From assembly GCA_937929885.1 (NCBI GenBank), contig CALFUQ010000404.1, positions 1 through 37,441 of the forward strand: 37,441 nt of DNA, read 5' to 3'. Made by a program: the position numbers and the translations under genes. Source of the DNA: an uncultured Saprospiraceae bacterium. GTDB lineage: Bacteria > Bacteroidota > Bacteroidia > Chitinophagales > Saprospiraceae. Positions 19,176 to 30,405 of this stretch are shown here, piece after piece (positions within the stretch are counted from its first letter, which is position 1; every line of letters starts with the position of its first letter). A model generated the notes under the pieces. That model worked only from the letters and a program-made list of their open reading frames with translations. It was not told where the DNA came from and did no database searches.

Positions 19176-19200
19176 AAAATATTATCTAATAAGAATCAGA

Positions 19201-20247
19201 TTAATTATTTTCTGGTCTTAAGCTTCTCACCGTCTTTCCTGCTCTCCACATTTCAGACTCTCTTAACTCCTTAAGTTCCTCTTCTAACTTTACTCGGTAA
19301 TCGTCTTTACTATTGCTATCTATTGAAAGCTGAGCTTCATTACCTGATGCTACACTATCATATAGCTCTGCAAATACAGGTGCCGTTGCGTCTCTAAATT
19401 TTTTCCACCAATCTAATGCTCCCCTTTGTGCAGTGGTAGAACAGTTAGCATACATCCAGTCCATGCCGTTCTCAGCTACAAGTGGATAAAGCGATTGAGT
19501 AGCCTCCTCTACGGTCTCGTTAAATGCTTCTGATGGTGAATGACCTCTCTCTCTTAGTAAATTGTATTGAGCAGCAAATAATCCTTGGATCGCTCCCATC
19601 AAAGTTCCTCTTTCGCCTGTAAGATCTGAGTATACTTCTTTTTTGAAATCCGTCTCAAAAAGATATCCCGCACCGATTCCAATCCCGATGGAGATCGCTC
19701 TATCGAAAGTTGTACCTGTGAAATCCTGGTGGATTGCATAGCTACTGTTCAAACCTTTTCCTGCTAAGAACATTCTTCTAAGACTTGTTCCTGAGCCTTT
19801 AGGTGCTACTAAAAATACATCGATATTCTTTGGAGGGTTAATTTTTGTACGCTCATTAAACGTGATACCGAAACCGTGAGAAAAGTATAATGCCTTTCCT
19901 TCCGTCAGGTGTGGCTCGATTAAAGGCCATGCTGCAATTTGCGCAGCATCAGAAAGTAGGTACATAATAATATCTCCTTGCTTAACTGCATCTTCTATTG
20001 CAAATAATGTCTCTCCTGGTACCCAGCCATCGGCAACAGCTTTGTCATATGATTTAGAAGGACTTCTCTGTCCGACGATCACATTGAATCCATTGTCTCT
20101 CAAGTTTTGTGCTTGACCTGGGCCTTGCACACCATAGCCTATTACAGCTATTTTTTGATCCTTAAGATAATCTCTTGCTTTGTCTAATGGATATTCTTCT
20201 CTAGTCACTACTGTCTCTTCTACTCCTCCAAAATTTAATCTTGCCAT
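19201..20247 (-). CDS. ilvC: Ketol-acid reductoisomerase
   Basis: 348-residue NAD(P)H- and Mg-dependent enzyme that isomerises and reduces acetolactate or acetohydroxybutyrate, the second common step of Val/Leu/Ile synthesis. The Rossmann motif is IGYGVQGPGQAQNLRDNG, with VGQRSPSKS as the cofactor-phosphate loop. The acidic metal ligands lie in SDLTGERGTLMG, and further signatures are NCSTTAQRGALDW and the end MWRAGKTVRSLRP. Several segments (APKGSGTSLRRM, NSSYAIHQD, SDLTGERG, MWRAGKTVRSLRP) look like plant KARI more than the class I bacterial enzyme, yet without the plant duplication. It is 44 bp after ilvN. Start ATG 20247. Confidence 0.95.
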   Translation of the reverse strand: MARLNFGGVEETVVTREEYPLDKARDYLKDQKIAVIGYGVQGPGQAQNLRDNGFNVIVGQRSPSKSYDKAVADGWVPGETLFAIEDAVKQGDIIMYLLSDAAQIAAWPLIEPHLTEGKALYFSHGFGITFNERTKINPPKNIDVFLVAPKGSGTSLRRMFLAGKGLNSSYAIHQDFTGTTFDRAISIGIGIGAGYLFETDFKKEVYSDLTGERGTLMGAIQGLFAAQYNLLRERGHSPSEAFNETVEEATQSLYPLVAENGMDWMYANCSTTAQRGALDWWKKFRDATAPVFAELYDSVASGNEAQLSIDSNSKDDYRVKLEEELKELRESEMWRAGKTVRSLRPENN

Positions 20248-20291
20248 TTTGTTTGTCTAATTTTTAATAAATAATTTAATAAGGAGCAGCA

Positions 20292-20831
20292 TTAGTTACT
20301 GTTGCTCATTTTTATGTTTAGTGATTTTAAATACTTGTTTAGTCGTTCCATAGGTTTTACAATCGCTACTCTTCCTGATCTGACGAACTCATAGATACCA
20401 ATACTTCTTAATGCTTTTAACAAAGCCTCCGTCTCATTTTCATAACCTGTCTTTTCTATTACGATATATTCTTCTTCTATACTTAAGATTCTTGCATTGT
20501 GTTCTCTGACGATTCGTTCTAACTTCTCACCATTGAAGAATGCTTCTATAGGAACTTTATACAAAGCGATCTCTTGATAAACGATCTCATCATTGTCATA
20601 GTAGAACGCTTTAAGGACATCTACTTGTTTATCTAGCTGTGCACAAAGTTTTCTTACGACATCATCTGTTTCATTTACTACGATCGTAAATCTATGGATG
20701 CCTTGCATCGAAGACTTTGAAACAGACAAGCTCTCTATATTAATGTGACGCTTAGTGATCACACTTGCAATTCTAATCACAAGTCCTGTCTGGTTTTCTG
20801 TAAATACCGTTAATGTATAGTCCTTTTTCAT
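20292..20831 (-). CDS. ilvN: Acetolactate synthase small (regulatory) subunit
   Basis: 179-residue regulatory subunit of acetohydroxyacid synthase; it activates the IlvB catalytic subunit and normally confers valine feedback. The N-terminal ACT domain ([40 protein letters not shown]) is followed by the typical second half ([38 protein letters not shown]). Its ATG overlaps the TGA of ilvB (ATGA), so the subunits are translationally coupled. Full length for the short-form small subunit. Confidence 0.95.
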   Translation of the reverse strand: MKKDYTLTVFTENQTGLVIRIASVITKRHINIESLSVSKSSMQGIHRFTIVVNETDDVVRKLCAQLDKQVDVLKAFYYDNDEIVYQEIALYKVPIEAFFNGEKLERIVREHNARILSIEEEYIVIEKTGYENETEALLKALRSIGIYEFVRSGRVAIVKPMERLNKYLKSLNIKMSNSN

Positions 20832-22564
20832 TCTAATGCAATTTCGTTTACAGCCTTACCTGAGGCTATCATAGGAAATATATTTTCTTCGTTTTGAACT
20901 TTCACATGTAGCAGGTATGCTCCTTTATAGTCGAGCATTTCTTTTACGCTGCTTTCTAGATCTTTAGGATCTTCTATTCTTTTTCCTTTTACTCCGAATC
21001 CATCTGCAATTTTTACAAAGTCTGGGTTCTCTAACTCTACAGCAGAATATCTTCTATCGAAAAACAACTCCTGCCATTGCCTTACCATCCCAAGGTGCTC
21101 ATTGTCTAGCAAAAGAATTTTTACTCTTACATCCCACTGGGTCAAAACCCCAAGCTCTTGCAAGGTCATCTGAAAGCCTCCATCTCCAATTACTGCTATG
21201 ACATGCTTCTTTGGCTTAGCCATTTTAGCTCCTATCGCTGCTGGTAATCCATAGCCCATAGTTCCTGCACCACCAGAAGAAACCCAAAGGTCTTTATCTA
21301 GGTATTCATAATATCTCGCTGCGATCATTTGGTGCTGACCTACATCGGTAACTACAATAGCTTTCCCTTTAGTCTGATCAGATACCTCCTTGATAACTCT
21401 TCCCATCGTCAACTCACCTGTCATGTTTTTCTTAAGATCTCTTGAGATCACTTTTCTATGCTCTATCCTATGACATGCATGAAACTCATCTAACCATTTC
21501 TTGTAACTCTTCTTTTTCACTTTCGGCATCAATGCCTTGAGCGCATCTTTAGCGTCACCTAATAATGGCACTTCTACTTTTACATTCTTATTGATCTCAG
21601 AAGGATCTATCTCAATGTGTATTTTCTTGGCTTGCTTTGCGTACCTGCTCAAATCTCCAGTAACCCTATCATCAAATCTCATCCCTATAGCAATCAAAAG
21701 ATCGCATTCATTTGTTTTCACATTAGGACCTAGGTTACCATGCATTCCTAACATTCCTACATTTAGCGGATGGTCACTCGGTATTGTAGAAAGTCCATGA
21801 ATTGTAGTTCCAACAGGGATCCCAGTTTTCTCTACGAATTTCTTAAACTCATTTTGAGCTTCTGCAATATGGATACCATGCCCAGCTAAGATGAGTGGTT
21901 TTTTTGCTTTATTAATGAGCTTAGCTGCTTGCTCGATCGATTCTGCAGAAATAGTTCGTTTAGGAATATAACTCCTAATAACTGGATCTTTGTCATATCT
22001 AAATTCTATTTCTTGTAGCTGTGCATCTTTTGTAATGTCAATTAAGACTGGCCCTGGTCTTCCAGTATTAGCTATGTGAAAAGCCTTTGCAAATGCAGCT
22101 GGAATTTCTTCTGCTTTAGTGATTTGAACATTCCACTTTGTTATTGCCGTAGAGCACCCAATCACATCTACTTCTTGGAATGCATCTGAACCTAACAAAT
22201 GACTAAATACCTGACCAGTAATGCAAACTAATGGTGTAGAATCAAGTAGTGCATCTGCCAAGCCTGTAAAAAGGTTTGTTGCACCTGGCCCTGAGGTGGC
22301 CATACAAACACCAGTTTTTCTAGATACTCTAGCAAAACCCTGTGCGGCATGTATTGCACCTTGCTCATGACGAGTCAGAATGTGTTGTATCTTATTTTGA
22401 TATCCGTGTAGCGCATCGTACACTGGCATGATTGCTCCACCAGGGTATCCATATATCAGGTTCACTCCTTCTTCCAAAAGACACATAAGAATCGCTTCTG
22501 ATCCAGATACCTTTTTGGCCTTTTTCCTACTGACCCGTTTTTTCGCTTTACTTTTTACGCCCAT
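20828..22564 (-). CDS. ilvB: Acetolactate synthase large (catalytic) subunit
   Basis: 578-residue ThDP- and FAD-dependent enzyme that condenses pyruvate with pyruvate or 2-oxobutyrate. Signatures: [14 protein letters not shown], the catalytic Glu in [32 protein letters not shown], and the ThDP motif [14 protein letters not shown] with [15 protein letters not shown]. An unusual lysine/arginine-rich N-terminal tail (residues 2-19, [18 protein letters not shown]) precedes the usual start ([15 protein letters not shown]). No later start codon fits, so the tail is real if the frame is right. It begins 11 bp after ilvD and overlaps ilvN by 4 bp. Confidence 0.96.
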   Translation of the reverse strand: MGVKSKAKKRVSRKKAKKVSGSEAILMCLLEEGVNLIYGYPGGAIMPVYDALHGYQNKIQHILTRHEQGAIHAAQGFARVSRKTGVCMATSGPGATNLFTGLADALLDSTPLVCITGQVFSHLLGSDAFQEVDVIGCSTAITKWNVQITKAEEIPAAFAKAFHIANTGRPGPVLIDITKDAQLQEIEFRYDKDPVIRSYIPKRTISAESIEQAAKLINKAKKPLILAGHGIHIAEAQNEFKKFVEKTGIPVGTTIHGLSTIPSDHPLNVGMLGMHGNLGPNVKTNECDLLIAIGMRFDDRVTGDLSRYAKQAKKIHIEIDPSEINKNVKVEVPLLGDAKDALKALMPKVKKKSYKKWLDEFHACHRIEHRKVISRDLKKNMTGELTMGRVIKEVSDQTKGKAIVVTDVGQHQMIAARYYEYLDKDLWVSSGGAGTMGYGLPAAIGAKMAKPKKHVIAVIGDGGFQMTLQELGVLTQWDVRVKILLLDNEHLGMVRQWQELFFDRRYSAVELENPDFVKIADGFGVKGKRIEDPKDLESSVKEMLDYKGAYLLHVKVQNEENIFPMIASGKAVNEIALE

Positions 22565-22575
22565 TTTTTACAAAT

Positions 22576-24249
<1,674 letters not shown>

Positions 24250-24274
24250 GTACTTTTATAATCTTCTATAAACT

Positions 24275-24304
24275 AAAAAAGCCACTCAAAAAATGAATGG
24301 CTTT
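24275..24304 (-). terminator. Attenuator terminator of the ilv operon
   Basis: On the minus strand, an 11-bp stem (AAAGCCATTCA with TGAGTGGCTTT, one U-G pair) with a 5-nt U loop runs on into three more U. Its 5' arm CCATTCA (24300-24294) can instead pair with TGGATGG at 24333-24327, 7 bp with one G-U, which would break the terminator. It sits between a Leu/Val/Ile-rich leader frame and ilvD, so it is best read as an attenuator; it also closes the leuB transcript. Confidence 0.82.
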
Positions 24305-24326
24305 AATTTTAATATATCTCTTAATA

Positions 24327-24333
24327 CCATCCA
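24327..24333 (-). promoter_or_regulatory. Candidate antiterminator segment of the ilv attenuator
   Basis: TGGATGG lies 6 nt past the leader stop codon and is complementary to the terminator's 5' arm. Its 3' part (GATGGT) can also pair imperfectly with ATCACC at the last leader codons (24348-24343), giving the 1:2, 2:3, 3:4 pairing plan of classical attenuators. Pairings were found by eye, without energy calculation. Confidence 0.5.
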
Positions 24334-24339
24334 GAGTCA

Positions 24340-24384
24340 TCAGGTGATTACCACAATAATATTAATGACTAAAGATGTATTCAT
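24340..24384 (-). CDS. Branched-chain amino-acid leader peptide (ilv attenuator)
   Basis: A 14-codon frame, ATG at 24384 to TGA at 24340, encodes MNTSLVINIIVVIT: one Leu, three Val, four Ile and two Thr, with a run IIVVIT just before the stop. Leu, Val and Ile are the end products of the region, and Thr is the precursor of Ile. The stop is 35 nt before the terminator stem, and an antiterminator candidate lies between. In the known mechanism, a ribosome stalled at scarce Ile/Val codons lets the antiterminator form and transcription enter ilvD; fast translation lets the terminator form. The peptide itself probably has no other function. Chance is possible for so short a frame, but composition, place and structure agree. 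Confidence 0.75.
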   Translation of the reverse strand: MNTSLVINIIVVIT

Positions 24385-24396
24385 AATTTATTCTTC

Positions 24397-24404
24397 TAAA
24401 CTTA
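24397..24404 (-). promoter_or_regulatory. Weak candidate -7 element for the ilv leader
   Basis: TAAGTTTA on the minus strand matches TAnnTTTG except for the last base and lies 12 nt before the leader ATG. No TTTG is found at the expected distance, so transcription may instead come through from leuB. Confidence 0.3.
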
Positions 24405-24461
24405 TCTGAAAGGTGAATCATATTTTACTCTTATCAAAGTTTTATTTAATTTTTTTATCTC

Positions 24462-25523
24462 TTAGGCTTGTAATATGCAATTTGCGATGTAGTCACCTAC
24501 CTCAGAACATTTCTTAGAAACCTCTTTGTCTAAGTCCTCTGATACAAAGTTATCATCCATAGATTTCTCCACTGCCCTTCTTATCATGTCTCCTTCTTCT
24601 ACAAGATTCAAATGATCTAACAACATCGCTGCTGATAGAATCGTAGCAATCGGATTTGCGATATCTTTTCCTGCGCCTTCAGGGTAGGAACCGTGAACTG
24701 GTTCGAATACTGCCGTACTTTCTCCAACAGAAGCAGAAGGCAACAACCCTAATGAACCAGTTATCACACTAGACTCATCAGATAATATATCTCCAAATAA
24801 ATTCCCAGTTACCATGACATCAAAGCGCGTAGGTTCTTGAATGATCTTCATAGCAGCATTATCTACGAATAAATAATCTACGGCAACATCACTATAGTCT
24901 CCGACCATATCTTGCATAGTCTCTCTCCACAATCTTGAAGAAGCTAATACATTTGCCTTATCAACTAGAGTCAGTTTATTATTTCTTTTCCGAGCGTAAC
25001 CAAATGCTAGTTCAATGATTCGCTTTATCTCAGGTCTAGTATAAGTCATGGTATCAAAAGCCATGTTCAAATCTTCAGATCTTCCTCTAGTTCCAAAGTA
25101 TACTCCACCCGTCAACTCTCGTATAACTACAAAGTTGGCTCCTTCTATCAATTCTTTTCTCAACGGAGATTTATGAATCTGAGAAGGAAAAGTATTAACA
25201 GGTCTTATATTTGCATACAAACCCAAACTTTTTCGCATCCTCAACAAGCCCTGTTCAGGTCGTACTTTTGCCTTAGGATCATTATCATACTTAGGATGTC
25301 CGATTGCTCCAAAAAGCACTGCATCAGAATCTTGACAATTCTTAAAAGTCTCCTCTGGAAATGGATCGCCTGTCTCATCTATAGCCACCGCTCCTACAAG
25401 ACTCTCCTTAAAGTCAAAACTATGTCCTGCTTTGTTCGCGATTGCATTAAGCGTTTTAATTGCTTGTTCTGTAACTTCTGGACCGATGCCATCTCCTGGC
25501 AATTTTGCTATCTTAAAATTCAT
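24462..25523 (-). CDS. leuB: 3-isopropylmalate dehydrogenase
   Basis: 353-residue NAD-dependent beta-decarboxylating dehydrogenase of leucine synthesis. Signatures: KLPGDGIGPEVTEQAI, the substrate loop LLRMRKSLGLYANIRPV, RELTGGVYFG, the Lys in TLVDKANVLASSRLWR, and the family block NLFGDILSDESSVITGSLGLLPSAS. EPVHGSYPEGAGKDIANPIA includes the NAD site. Full length. It is the last leu gene, 37 bp after the LeuA paralog; the next structure downstream is the ilv leader and attenuator. It may also process the beta-methylmalate intermediate if the citramalate route operates. Confidence 0.96.
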   Translation of the reverse strand: MNFKIAKLPGDGIGPEVTEQAIKTLNAIANKAGHSFDFKESLVGAVAIDETGDPFPEETFKNCQDSDAVLFGAIGHPKYDNDPKAKVRPEQGLLRMRKSLGLYANIRPVNTFPSQIHKSPLRKELIEGANFVVIRELTGGVYFGTRGRSEDLNMAFDTMTYTRPEIKRIIELAFGYARKRNNKLTLVDKANVLASSRLWRETMQDMVGDYSDVAVDYLFVDNAAMKIIQEPTRFDVMVTGNLFGDILSDESSVITGSLGLLPSASVGESTAVFEPVHGSYPEGAGKDIANPIATILSAAMLLDHLNLVEEGDMIRRAVEKSMDDNFVSEDLDKEVSKKCSEVGDYIANCILQA

Positions 25524-25560
25524 TTACGCTGCCTCTTTTCCTTTTTCTATAAATATTTGA

Positions 25561-27108
25561 CTATGCTATCTTAGTACTGCCTAGTTCTATCTGATTATTA
25601 TTTTCTAAAATATTAAGCATCTTGATCGTTGCCTTGATCGCAGCTACTGCTTGATCAGAATCCAATCCTGCAGTCTTAAATTGCTTACCATTAAAATCCC
25701 AGGTGATTACAGTGTGGCATAATGCATCTGTCTGCCCACCTGGGGGTATAGTGACATTATAATCTATAAGCTTAGGATAATCCTTTTCTAAGTCGTCATA
25801 AATTTTCCAGAGTGCATTCATGAATGCATCATACTGTCCATCTCCTGAAGCAGATTTTTTATACTGTTTACCATCTAGTTCTATACAAATTGAAGCTGAG
25901 GATTCTAGACCCGATGCAACTGCTAAAGAATAATTAATCACGTGAATCTTTTGCTCTATCTCTTGACTCTTTAATACATCTACTATGATGTATGGAAGAT
26001 CTTCTTTAGTGACGATTTCTTTTTTATCTCCGAGTTCATTGATACGCTTCGTCAACTTCTTCATAGAATCATTATCTAATTCTATTCCCAGTTCTTCTAA
26101 GTTTTTCTTGATACTGGCTTTACCTGCTAGCTTACCCAGTGCATAAACTCGCTGTCTATCAAAACGCTCAGGTCTTAGATCGTTGTAATAAAGATTCTTC
26201 TTGTTATCTCCATCTGCATGGATACCGCTCGTCTGCGTAAAAACAAATTCACCAATGATTGGCTTATTTCCCGGAATCCGAATTCCAGAAAAAGATTCTA
26301 TCATCTTACTCACTTTATACAACTTCTTCTCATCTATACCCAACTCACAATCCATATGATCTCTCAACACTCCGATGACACTCGATAGTGGTACATTGCC
26401 AGCTCTCTCACCTAAGCCATTTAACGTTGTGTGGATTCCTCTTATACCTGCTTTGACAGCAGACATTACATTTGCTGCAGCTAAGTCATAATCATTATGA
26501 GCATGGAAATCAAAATTCAAATCAGGAAACCTCTTTTTGATCTCTGTACAAAATTCAAAAGTCTGATCTGGATTTAAAACTCCCAACGTATCAGGCAACA
26601 TGTATCGATTTATATTTTCATCCCTAAGTGCCTCTACCATATTGTAGAAATACTCAGGTGATTCCTTCATTCCATTAGACCAATCTTCAAAATAGATATT
26701 GATAGTGATACCCATTTCATTTGCCTTGCTGATTACTTGCTTAATATCAGCTATGTGTGCTTCTGGAGTTTTTCTTAATTGATGGGTGCAGTGATTTAAA
26801 GAACCTTTAGTTAGTAGATTGTTGACAGTTGCCCCAGCATTCTTGATCCAGTCTAGTGATCTAGTGCCATCTACAAATCCTAAAATTTCTATCGCTTCTT
26901 TATATCCATTCTTTGATGCCCATTCTATGATCTGCTTCACAGCTCTAAACTCTCCTTCTGAGACATGTGCAGAAGCAATCTCTAATCGGTCGACCTTAAG
27001 CTCTTCTAACAAAAGCTTAGCCATATGTAACTTCTCACTTTCAGTAAAAGATACACCAGAGGTCTGTTCTCCATCCCTCAACGTTGTATCCATTATTGTG
27101 ATCTTCAT
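25561..27108 (-). CDS. LeuA-family synthase with regulatory domain; possible (R)-citramalate synthase
   Basis: 515 residues. The HMGL-like TIM barrel shows [15 protein letters not shown] (catalytic Arg, metal Asp), the metal motif FDFHAHNDYDLAAAN near residue 205, and NGLGERAGNVPLSSVI. Residues about 380-515 form a LeuA-type allosteric domain (SSASICIELDGKQYKKSASGDGQYDAF, TDALCHTVITWDFNGKQFKTAG). The HAHNDYDLA motif differs from HCHNDLGLA in the true LeuA encoded upstream, so a different acyl acceptor is likely. Candidates are pyruvate (citramalate synthase, giving 2-oxobutyrate via LeuCD/LeuB) or another 2-oxo acid. It lies between leuD (72-bp gap) and leuB (37-bp gap). Family sure; exact substrate not. 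Confidence 0.85.
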   Translation of the reverse strand: MKITIMDTTLRDGEQTSGVSFTESEKLHMAKLLLEELKVDRLEIASAHVSEGEFRAVKQIIEWASKNGYKEAIEILGFVDGTRSLDWIKNAGATVNNLLTKGSLNHCTHQLRKTPEAHIADIKQVISKANEMGITINIYFEDWSNGMKESPEYFYNMVEALRDENINRYMLPDTLGVLNPDQTFEFCTEIKKRFPDLNFDFHAHNDYDLAAANVMSAVKAGIRGIHTTLNGLGERAGNVPLSSVIGVLRDHMDCELGIDEKKLYKVSKMIESFSGIRIPGNKPIIGEFVFTQTSGIHADGDNKKNLYYNDLRPERFDRQRVYALGKLAGKASIKKNLEELGIELDNDSMKKLTKRINELGDKKEIVTKEDLPYIIVDVLKSQEIEQKIHVINYSLAVASGLESSASICIELDGKQYKKSASGDGQYDAFMNALWKIYDDLEKDYPKLIDYNVTIPPGGQTDALCHTVITWDFNGKQFKTAGLDSDQAVAAIKATIKMLNILENNNQIELGSTKIA

Positions 27109-27180
27109 TTTTATACTTTGACTAAGATTTAGGCTGCAATTATTGTGCTAACGAGGACAGCTAATATTTCTTATTTATAG

Positions 27181-27777
27181 TTAGAAAGGTCTTGCTCCTG
27201 CAAATGCCTTTATATCATCCTTAAGATTCAAAAGGTAGTCTATGTCATCATAGCCATTCAGCATATTACCTTTTTTGTATTCATTGATTCCAAACGTCTC
27301 CGTTTCTCCACTATTTACAATCGTAAATACTTGTTCTGTTAAGTCTACTTTGAACTCTGCATTCGGATCTGCCTCAATCGCTTTGAATATTTTATCCAAA
27401 AATTCTGGGCTTAGCTGAACTGGTAATACACCGATGTTCAAACAATTGTTTCTAAAAATATCTGCAAAGAAACTTGAGACAACACATCTGAATCCATAAT
27501 CATAAACTGCCCATGCAGCATGCTCTCGAGAAGACCCTGAACCAAAGTTTTTCCCGCCAACTAAAATCTTGCCTTTATAGGTAGGATTGTTCAAAACAAA
27601 ATCTTCCTTTGGTGAATCATCACTATTGTATCTCCAATCTCTAAATAAATTATCACCAAACCCTTTACGCTCTGTTGCTTTTAAAAAACGGGCTGGAATA
27701 ATCTGATCAGTATCCACATTTTCTATCGGAAGTGGTACTGCAGTTGATTGTAGTATGCTGAATTTATCGTAAGCCAT
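27181..27777 (-). CDS. leuD: 3-isopropylmalate dehydratase small subunit
   Basis: 198-residue swivel-domain subunit that pairs with LeuC to isomerise 2-isopropylmalate to 3-isopropylmalate. Signatures: [19 protein letters not shown], the conserved [22 protein letters not shown] block (phosphate-binding Ser and Arg), and [16 protein letters not shown]. Full length. It starts 12 bp after leuC ends. Confidence 0.97.
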   Translation of the reverse strand: MAYDKFSILQSTAVPLPIENVDTDQIIPARFLKATERKGFGDNLFRDWRYNSDDSPKEDFVLNNPTYKGKILVGGKNFGSGSSREHAAWAVYDYGFRCVVSSFFADIFRNNCLNIGVLPVQLSPEFLDKIFKAIEADPNAEFKVDLTEQVFTIVNSGETETFGINEYKKGNMLNGYDDIDYLLNLKDDIKAFAGARPF

Positions 27778-27789
27778 TTTATAAATTAT

Positions 27790-29196
27790 TTAAGCTAATA
27801 CTGGTTCCATCAATTCTCTAGGATCAGTAACCTTTCCAGTCACTGCAGCGGCAGCTGCCACTAGTGGGCTAGCTAAAAGTGTACGTGATCCAGGTCCTTG
27901 TCTTCCTTCAAAATTTCTATTACTTGTACTTACTGATAACTTTCCAGCAGGTATCTTATCATCATTCATCGCCAAGCATGCAGAGCAACCCGGTTCACGA
28001 AGTTCAAAACCTGCTTCTGTTAGAATATCTATAATACCTTCACTATGAATTGCCTCCTCAACTCTATGGGAACCTGGCACTAACCAAGCTGTTACATTGT
28101 CCGCTTTCTTCCTTCCTTTTACTATTGATGCAAATGCTCTAAAATCTTCTATTCGGCCATTGGTACAACTACCTAGGAATACAAAATCAATTGGCTTCCC
28201 GATCATCGCATCTCCCTCGTTAAAACTCATATACTCGAGTGATTTTTTAAACGACTTTGCGCTTGTCCCGTCTCCAGCTTTAGGGATACTATTAGATATG
28301 CCGAAGCCCATTCCTGGATTAGTACCATAAGTAATCATCGGCTCTATATCCGCTGCATCAAAAGTTAACTCCTTATCGAAAGTTGCCCCTTCATCAGTTT
28401 GGAGTGTCTTCCAATAATCCATCGCTTTATCCCATCCATCTCCTTTAGGAGTAAACTCTCTACCTTTTATATATTCAAAGGTTTTTTCGTCTGGTGCAAT
28501 CATTCCACCTCTAGCTCCCATCTCAATACTTAGATTGCAAACAGTCATCCGACCTTCCATTGACATCTCTTCAAACACACTGCCAGCATACTCTACGAAG
28601 TATCCTGTAGCACCTGAAGTAGTCAATTGTGATATTATATATAGTGCAACATCCTTAGGTGTCACACCGATATTTAATTTTCCATTGATATTGATTCTCA
28701 TGCTCTTCGCCTTTGGCTGCATGATGCACTGACTTGCCAAAACCATCTCTACCTCAGACGTCCCGATACCAAATGCTATCGCACCAAAAGCTCCGTGTGT
28801 AGAGGTATGAGAATCACCACATACTATCGTAGCACCTGGAAGTGTAATTCCATTTTCTGGTCCGATTACATGTACGATTCCATTTTTGTCATGACCTAAA
28901 CCCCAGTAAGCAATACCATGGGATTCAGTGTTAGCTCTTAGTGCTTCTAACTGATTAGCAGATAATGGGTCTTCTACAGGTAGATGCTGATTCATCGTAG
29001 GGGTGTTATGATCAGCTGTAGCGAAAGTCTTGTTCGGATATAGGACTTCAATATTTCTATTTTTTAATCCTAAAAAGGCTACAGGACTTGTCACCTCATG
29101 TACTAAATGTCTATCGATAAAAAGTACATCTGGCCCATTCTGAACACTCTGCACGACATGCGAATCCCAAACCTTGTCAAATAACGTTTTTCCCAT
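27790..29196 (-). CDS. leuC: 3-isopropylmalate dehydratase large subunit
   Basis: 468-residue aconitase-family subunit with a [4Fe-4S] cluster. The three cluster cysteines are visible, one in [14 protein letters not shown] and two in [14 protein letters not shown]. Other blocks are [41 protein letters not shown], and [22 protein letters not shown]. It needs LeuD for activity. It is 14 bp after leuA and 12 bp before leuD, a tight operon. Confidence 0.97.
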   Translation of the reverse strand: MGKTLFDKVWDSHVVQSVQNGPDVLFIDRHLVHEVTSPVAFLGLKNRNIEVLYPNKTFATADHNTPTMNQHLPVEDPLSANQLEALRANTESHGIAYWGLGHDKNGIVHVIGPENGITLPGATIVCGDSHTSTHGAFGAIAFGIGTSEVEMVLASQCIMQPKAKSMRININGKLNIGVTPKDVALYIISQLTTSGATGYFVEYAGSVFEEMSMEGRMTVCNLSIEMGARGGMIAPDEKTFEYIKGREFTPKGDGWDKAMDYWKTLQTDEGATFDKELTFDAADIEPMITYGTNPGMGFGISNSIPKAGDGTSAKSFKKSLEYMSFNEGDAMIGKPIDFVFLGSCTNGRIEDFRAFASIVKGRKKADNVTAWLVPGSHRVEEAIHSEGIIDILTEAGFELREPGCSACLAMNDDKIPAGKLSVSTSNRNFEGRQGPGSRTLLASPLVAAAAAVTGKVTDPRELMEPVLA

Positions 29197-29210
29197 TACT
29201 CTATTAAATC

Positions 29211-30371
29211 TTATGCTACTGAAGAAAATGATTTATTGATCAATTCTTTTAGGTCATCTGGATTAACTTCTTTCTGAGAATCAGCCAGCGTTAAGAATTG
29301 TTTGTAAACAATGTCCAGTTCGTCTTTTGTAAGATCGAAACCTATTTGTTTTGCTTTGTAAGCTAGAGCCGCTCTACCACTTCTTGCTGTCAATACTATG
29401 ATTGACTGATCAAGCCCTACTTCTCTCGGATCGATGATCTCATAGTTTTCTCTTCTCTTGATCACACCGTCTTGGTGGATGCCTGATGAGTGAGCAAATG
29501 CATTCACCCCTACAATCGCTTTGTTAGCTTGTACAGGCATACTCATACTATCAGATACCAATCTGCTAATCGGGTTAAGCATCTCCGTATTTATGTTAGT
29601 ATGATATTGGTTTTTGAATTTTTGTCTAATTACCATTACTACTTCTTCTAAGGAAGTATTCCCTGCTCTCTCCCCTATTCCGTTCATAGTACACTCTACT
29701 TGTGTAACTCCATTCATTACACCTGCAATCGAGTTAGCTGTAGCTAAACCCAGATCATTGTGGCAGTGTGCTGATATTATGCACTTGTCAATCCCTTTGA
29801 CATTTTCTGCTAAATACTTAATCTTCTGACCAAACTCACCTGGCAAACAATATCCTGTTGTATCAGGAATATTTAAAACTGTCGCTCCTGCATTCACAAC
29901 TTCTTGAATCACCTTAGCTAGATATTCATTATCAGTCCTACCTGCATCCTCTGCGTAAAATTCTACATCCTCTACAAATGACTTTGCATACTTAACTGCT
30001 TCTCTTGCTCTCTCGATTATCTTATCTGGTGTTGTAGCGAATTTGTATTTGATATGCTCAGGGGAAGTTCCTATCCCTGTATGGATTCTTGGGCGAGCTG
30101 CCTTTTCTAATGCTTCTGCAGCAACCTTGATGTCTTGCTTCACTGCTCTAGATAGTCCACAAATGATCGGTTTTCTGATTTCCTTAGAAATCATTTCAAC
30201 TGCCTTAAAGTCTCCTGGACTCGAAATCGGAAATCCAGCTTCTAATACATCCACACCTAGATTTTCTAACTCTCTGGCGACAGTCATTTTTTGGGTGTGG
30301 TTTAATTTACACCCTGGTACTTGCTCTCCATCTCTTAGTGTAGTATCAAATATCTGTATCTCCTTACTCAT
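29211..30371 (-). CDS. leuA: 2-isopropylmalate synthase, short form without allosteric domain
   Basis: 386 residues. It condenses acetyl-CoA with 2-oxoisovalerate, the committed step of leucine synthesis. Motifs: [27 protein letters not shown], the metal-binding [32 protein letters not shown], and [17 protein letters not shown]. The chain ends near the close of the subdomains after the barrel. The ~130-residue C-terminal leucine-sensing domain of longer LeuA enzymes is missing, with a clean stop and a start for leuC 14 bp on, so this is not a frameshift. Direct leucine feedback on this enzyme is thus doubtful. A homocitrate synthase is less likely given the leu operon context. First gene of the operon; divergent from the gene at 30526. 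Confidence 0.93.
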   Translation of the reverse strand: MSKEIQIFDTTLRDGEQVPGCKLNHTQKMTVARELENLGVDVLEAGFPISSPGDFKAVEMISKEIRKPIICGLSRAVKQDIKVAAEALEKAARPRIHTGIGTSPEHIKYKFATTPDKIIERAREAVKYAKSFVEDVEFYAEDAGRTDNEYLAKVIQEVVNAGATVLNIPDTTGYCLPGEFGQKIKYLAENVKGIDKCIISAHCHNDLGLATANSIAGVMNGVTQVECTMNGIGERAGNTSLEEVVMVIRQKFKNQYHTNINTEMLNPISRLVSDSMSMPVQANKAIVGVNAFAHSSGIHQDGVIKRRENYEIIDPREVGLDQSIIVLTARSGRAALAYKAKQIGFDLTKDELDIVYKQFLTLADSQKEVNPDDLKELINKSFSSVA

Positions 30372-30405
30372 GGTATTAGTTTTTAGACTTTTACGTGCTT
30401 TACAT

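Noticed and set aside
20281-20310. Hairpin at the ilvN/ilvC junction as a terminator
   Set aside because: The stem overlaps the last ilvN codons, contains a mismatch and has no U tract on the minus strand.
25173-25574. 133-codon frame on the plus strand within leuB and the end of the LeuA paralog
   Set aside because: It lies opposite well-supported coding sequence, has no recognisable domain, and its composition fits antisense of leuB.
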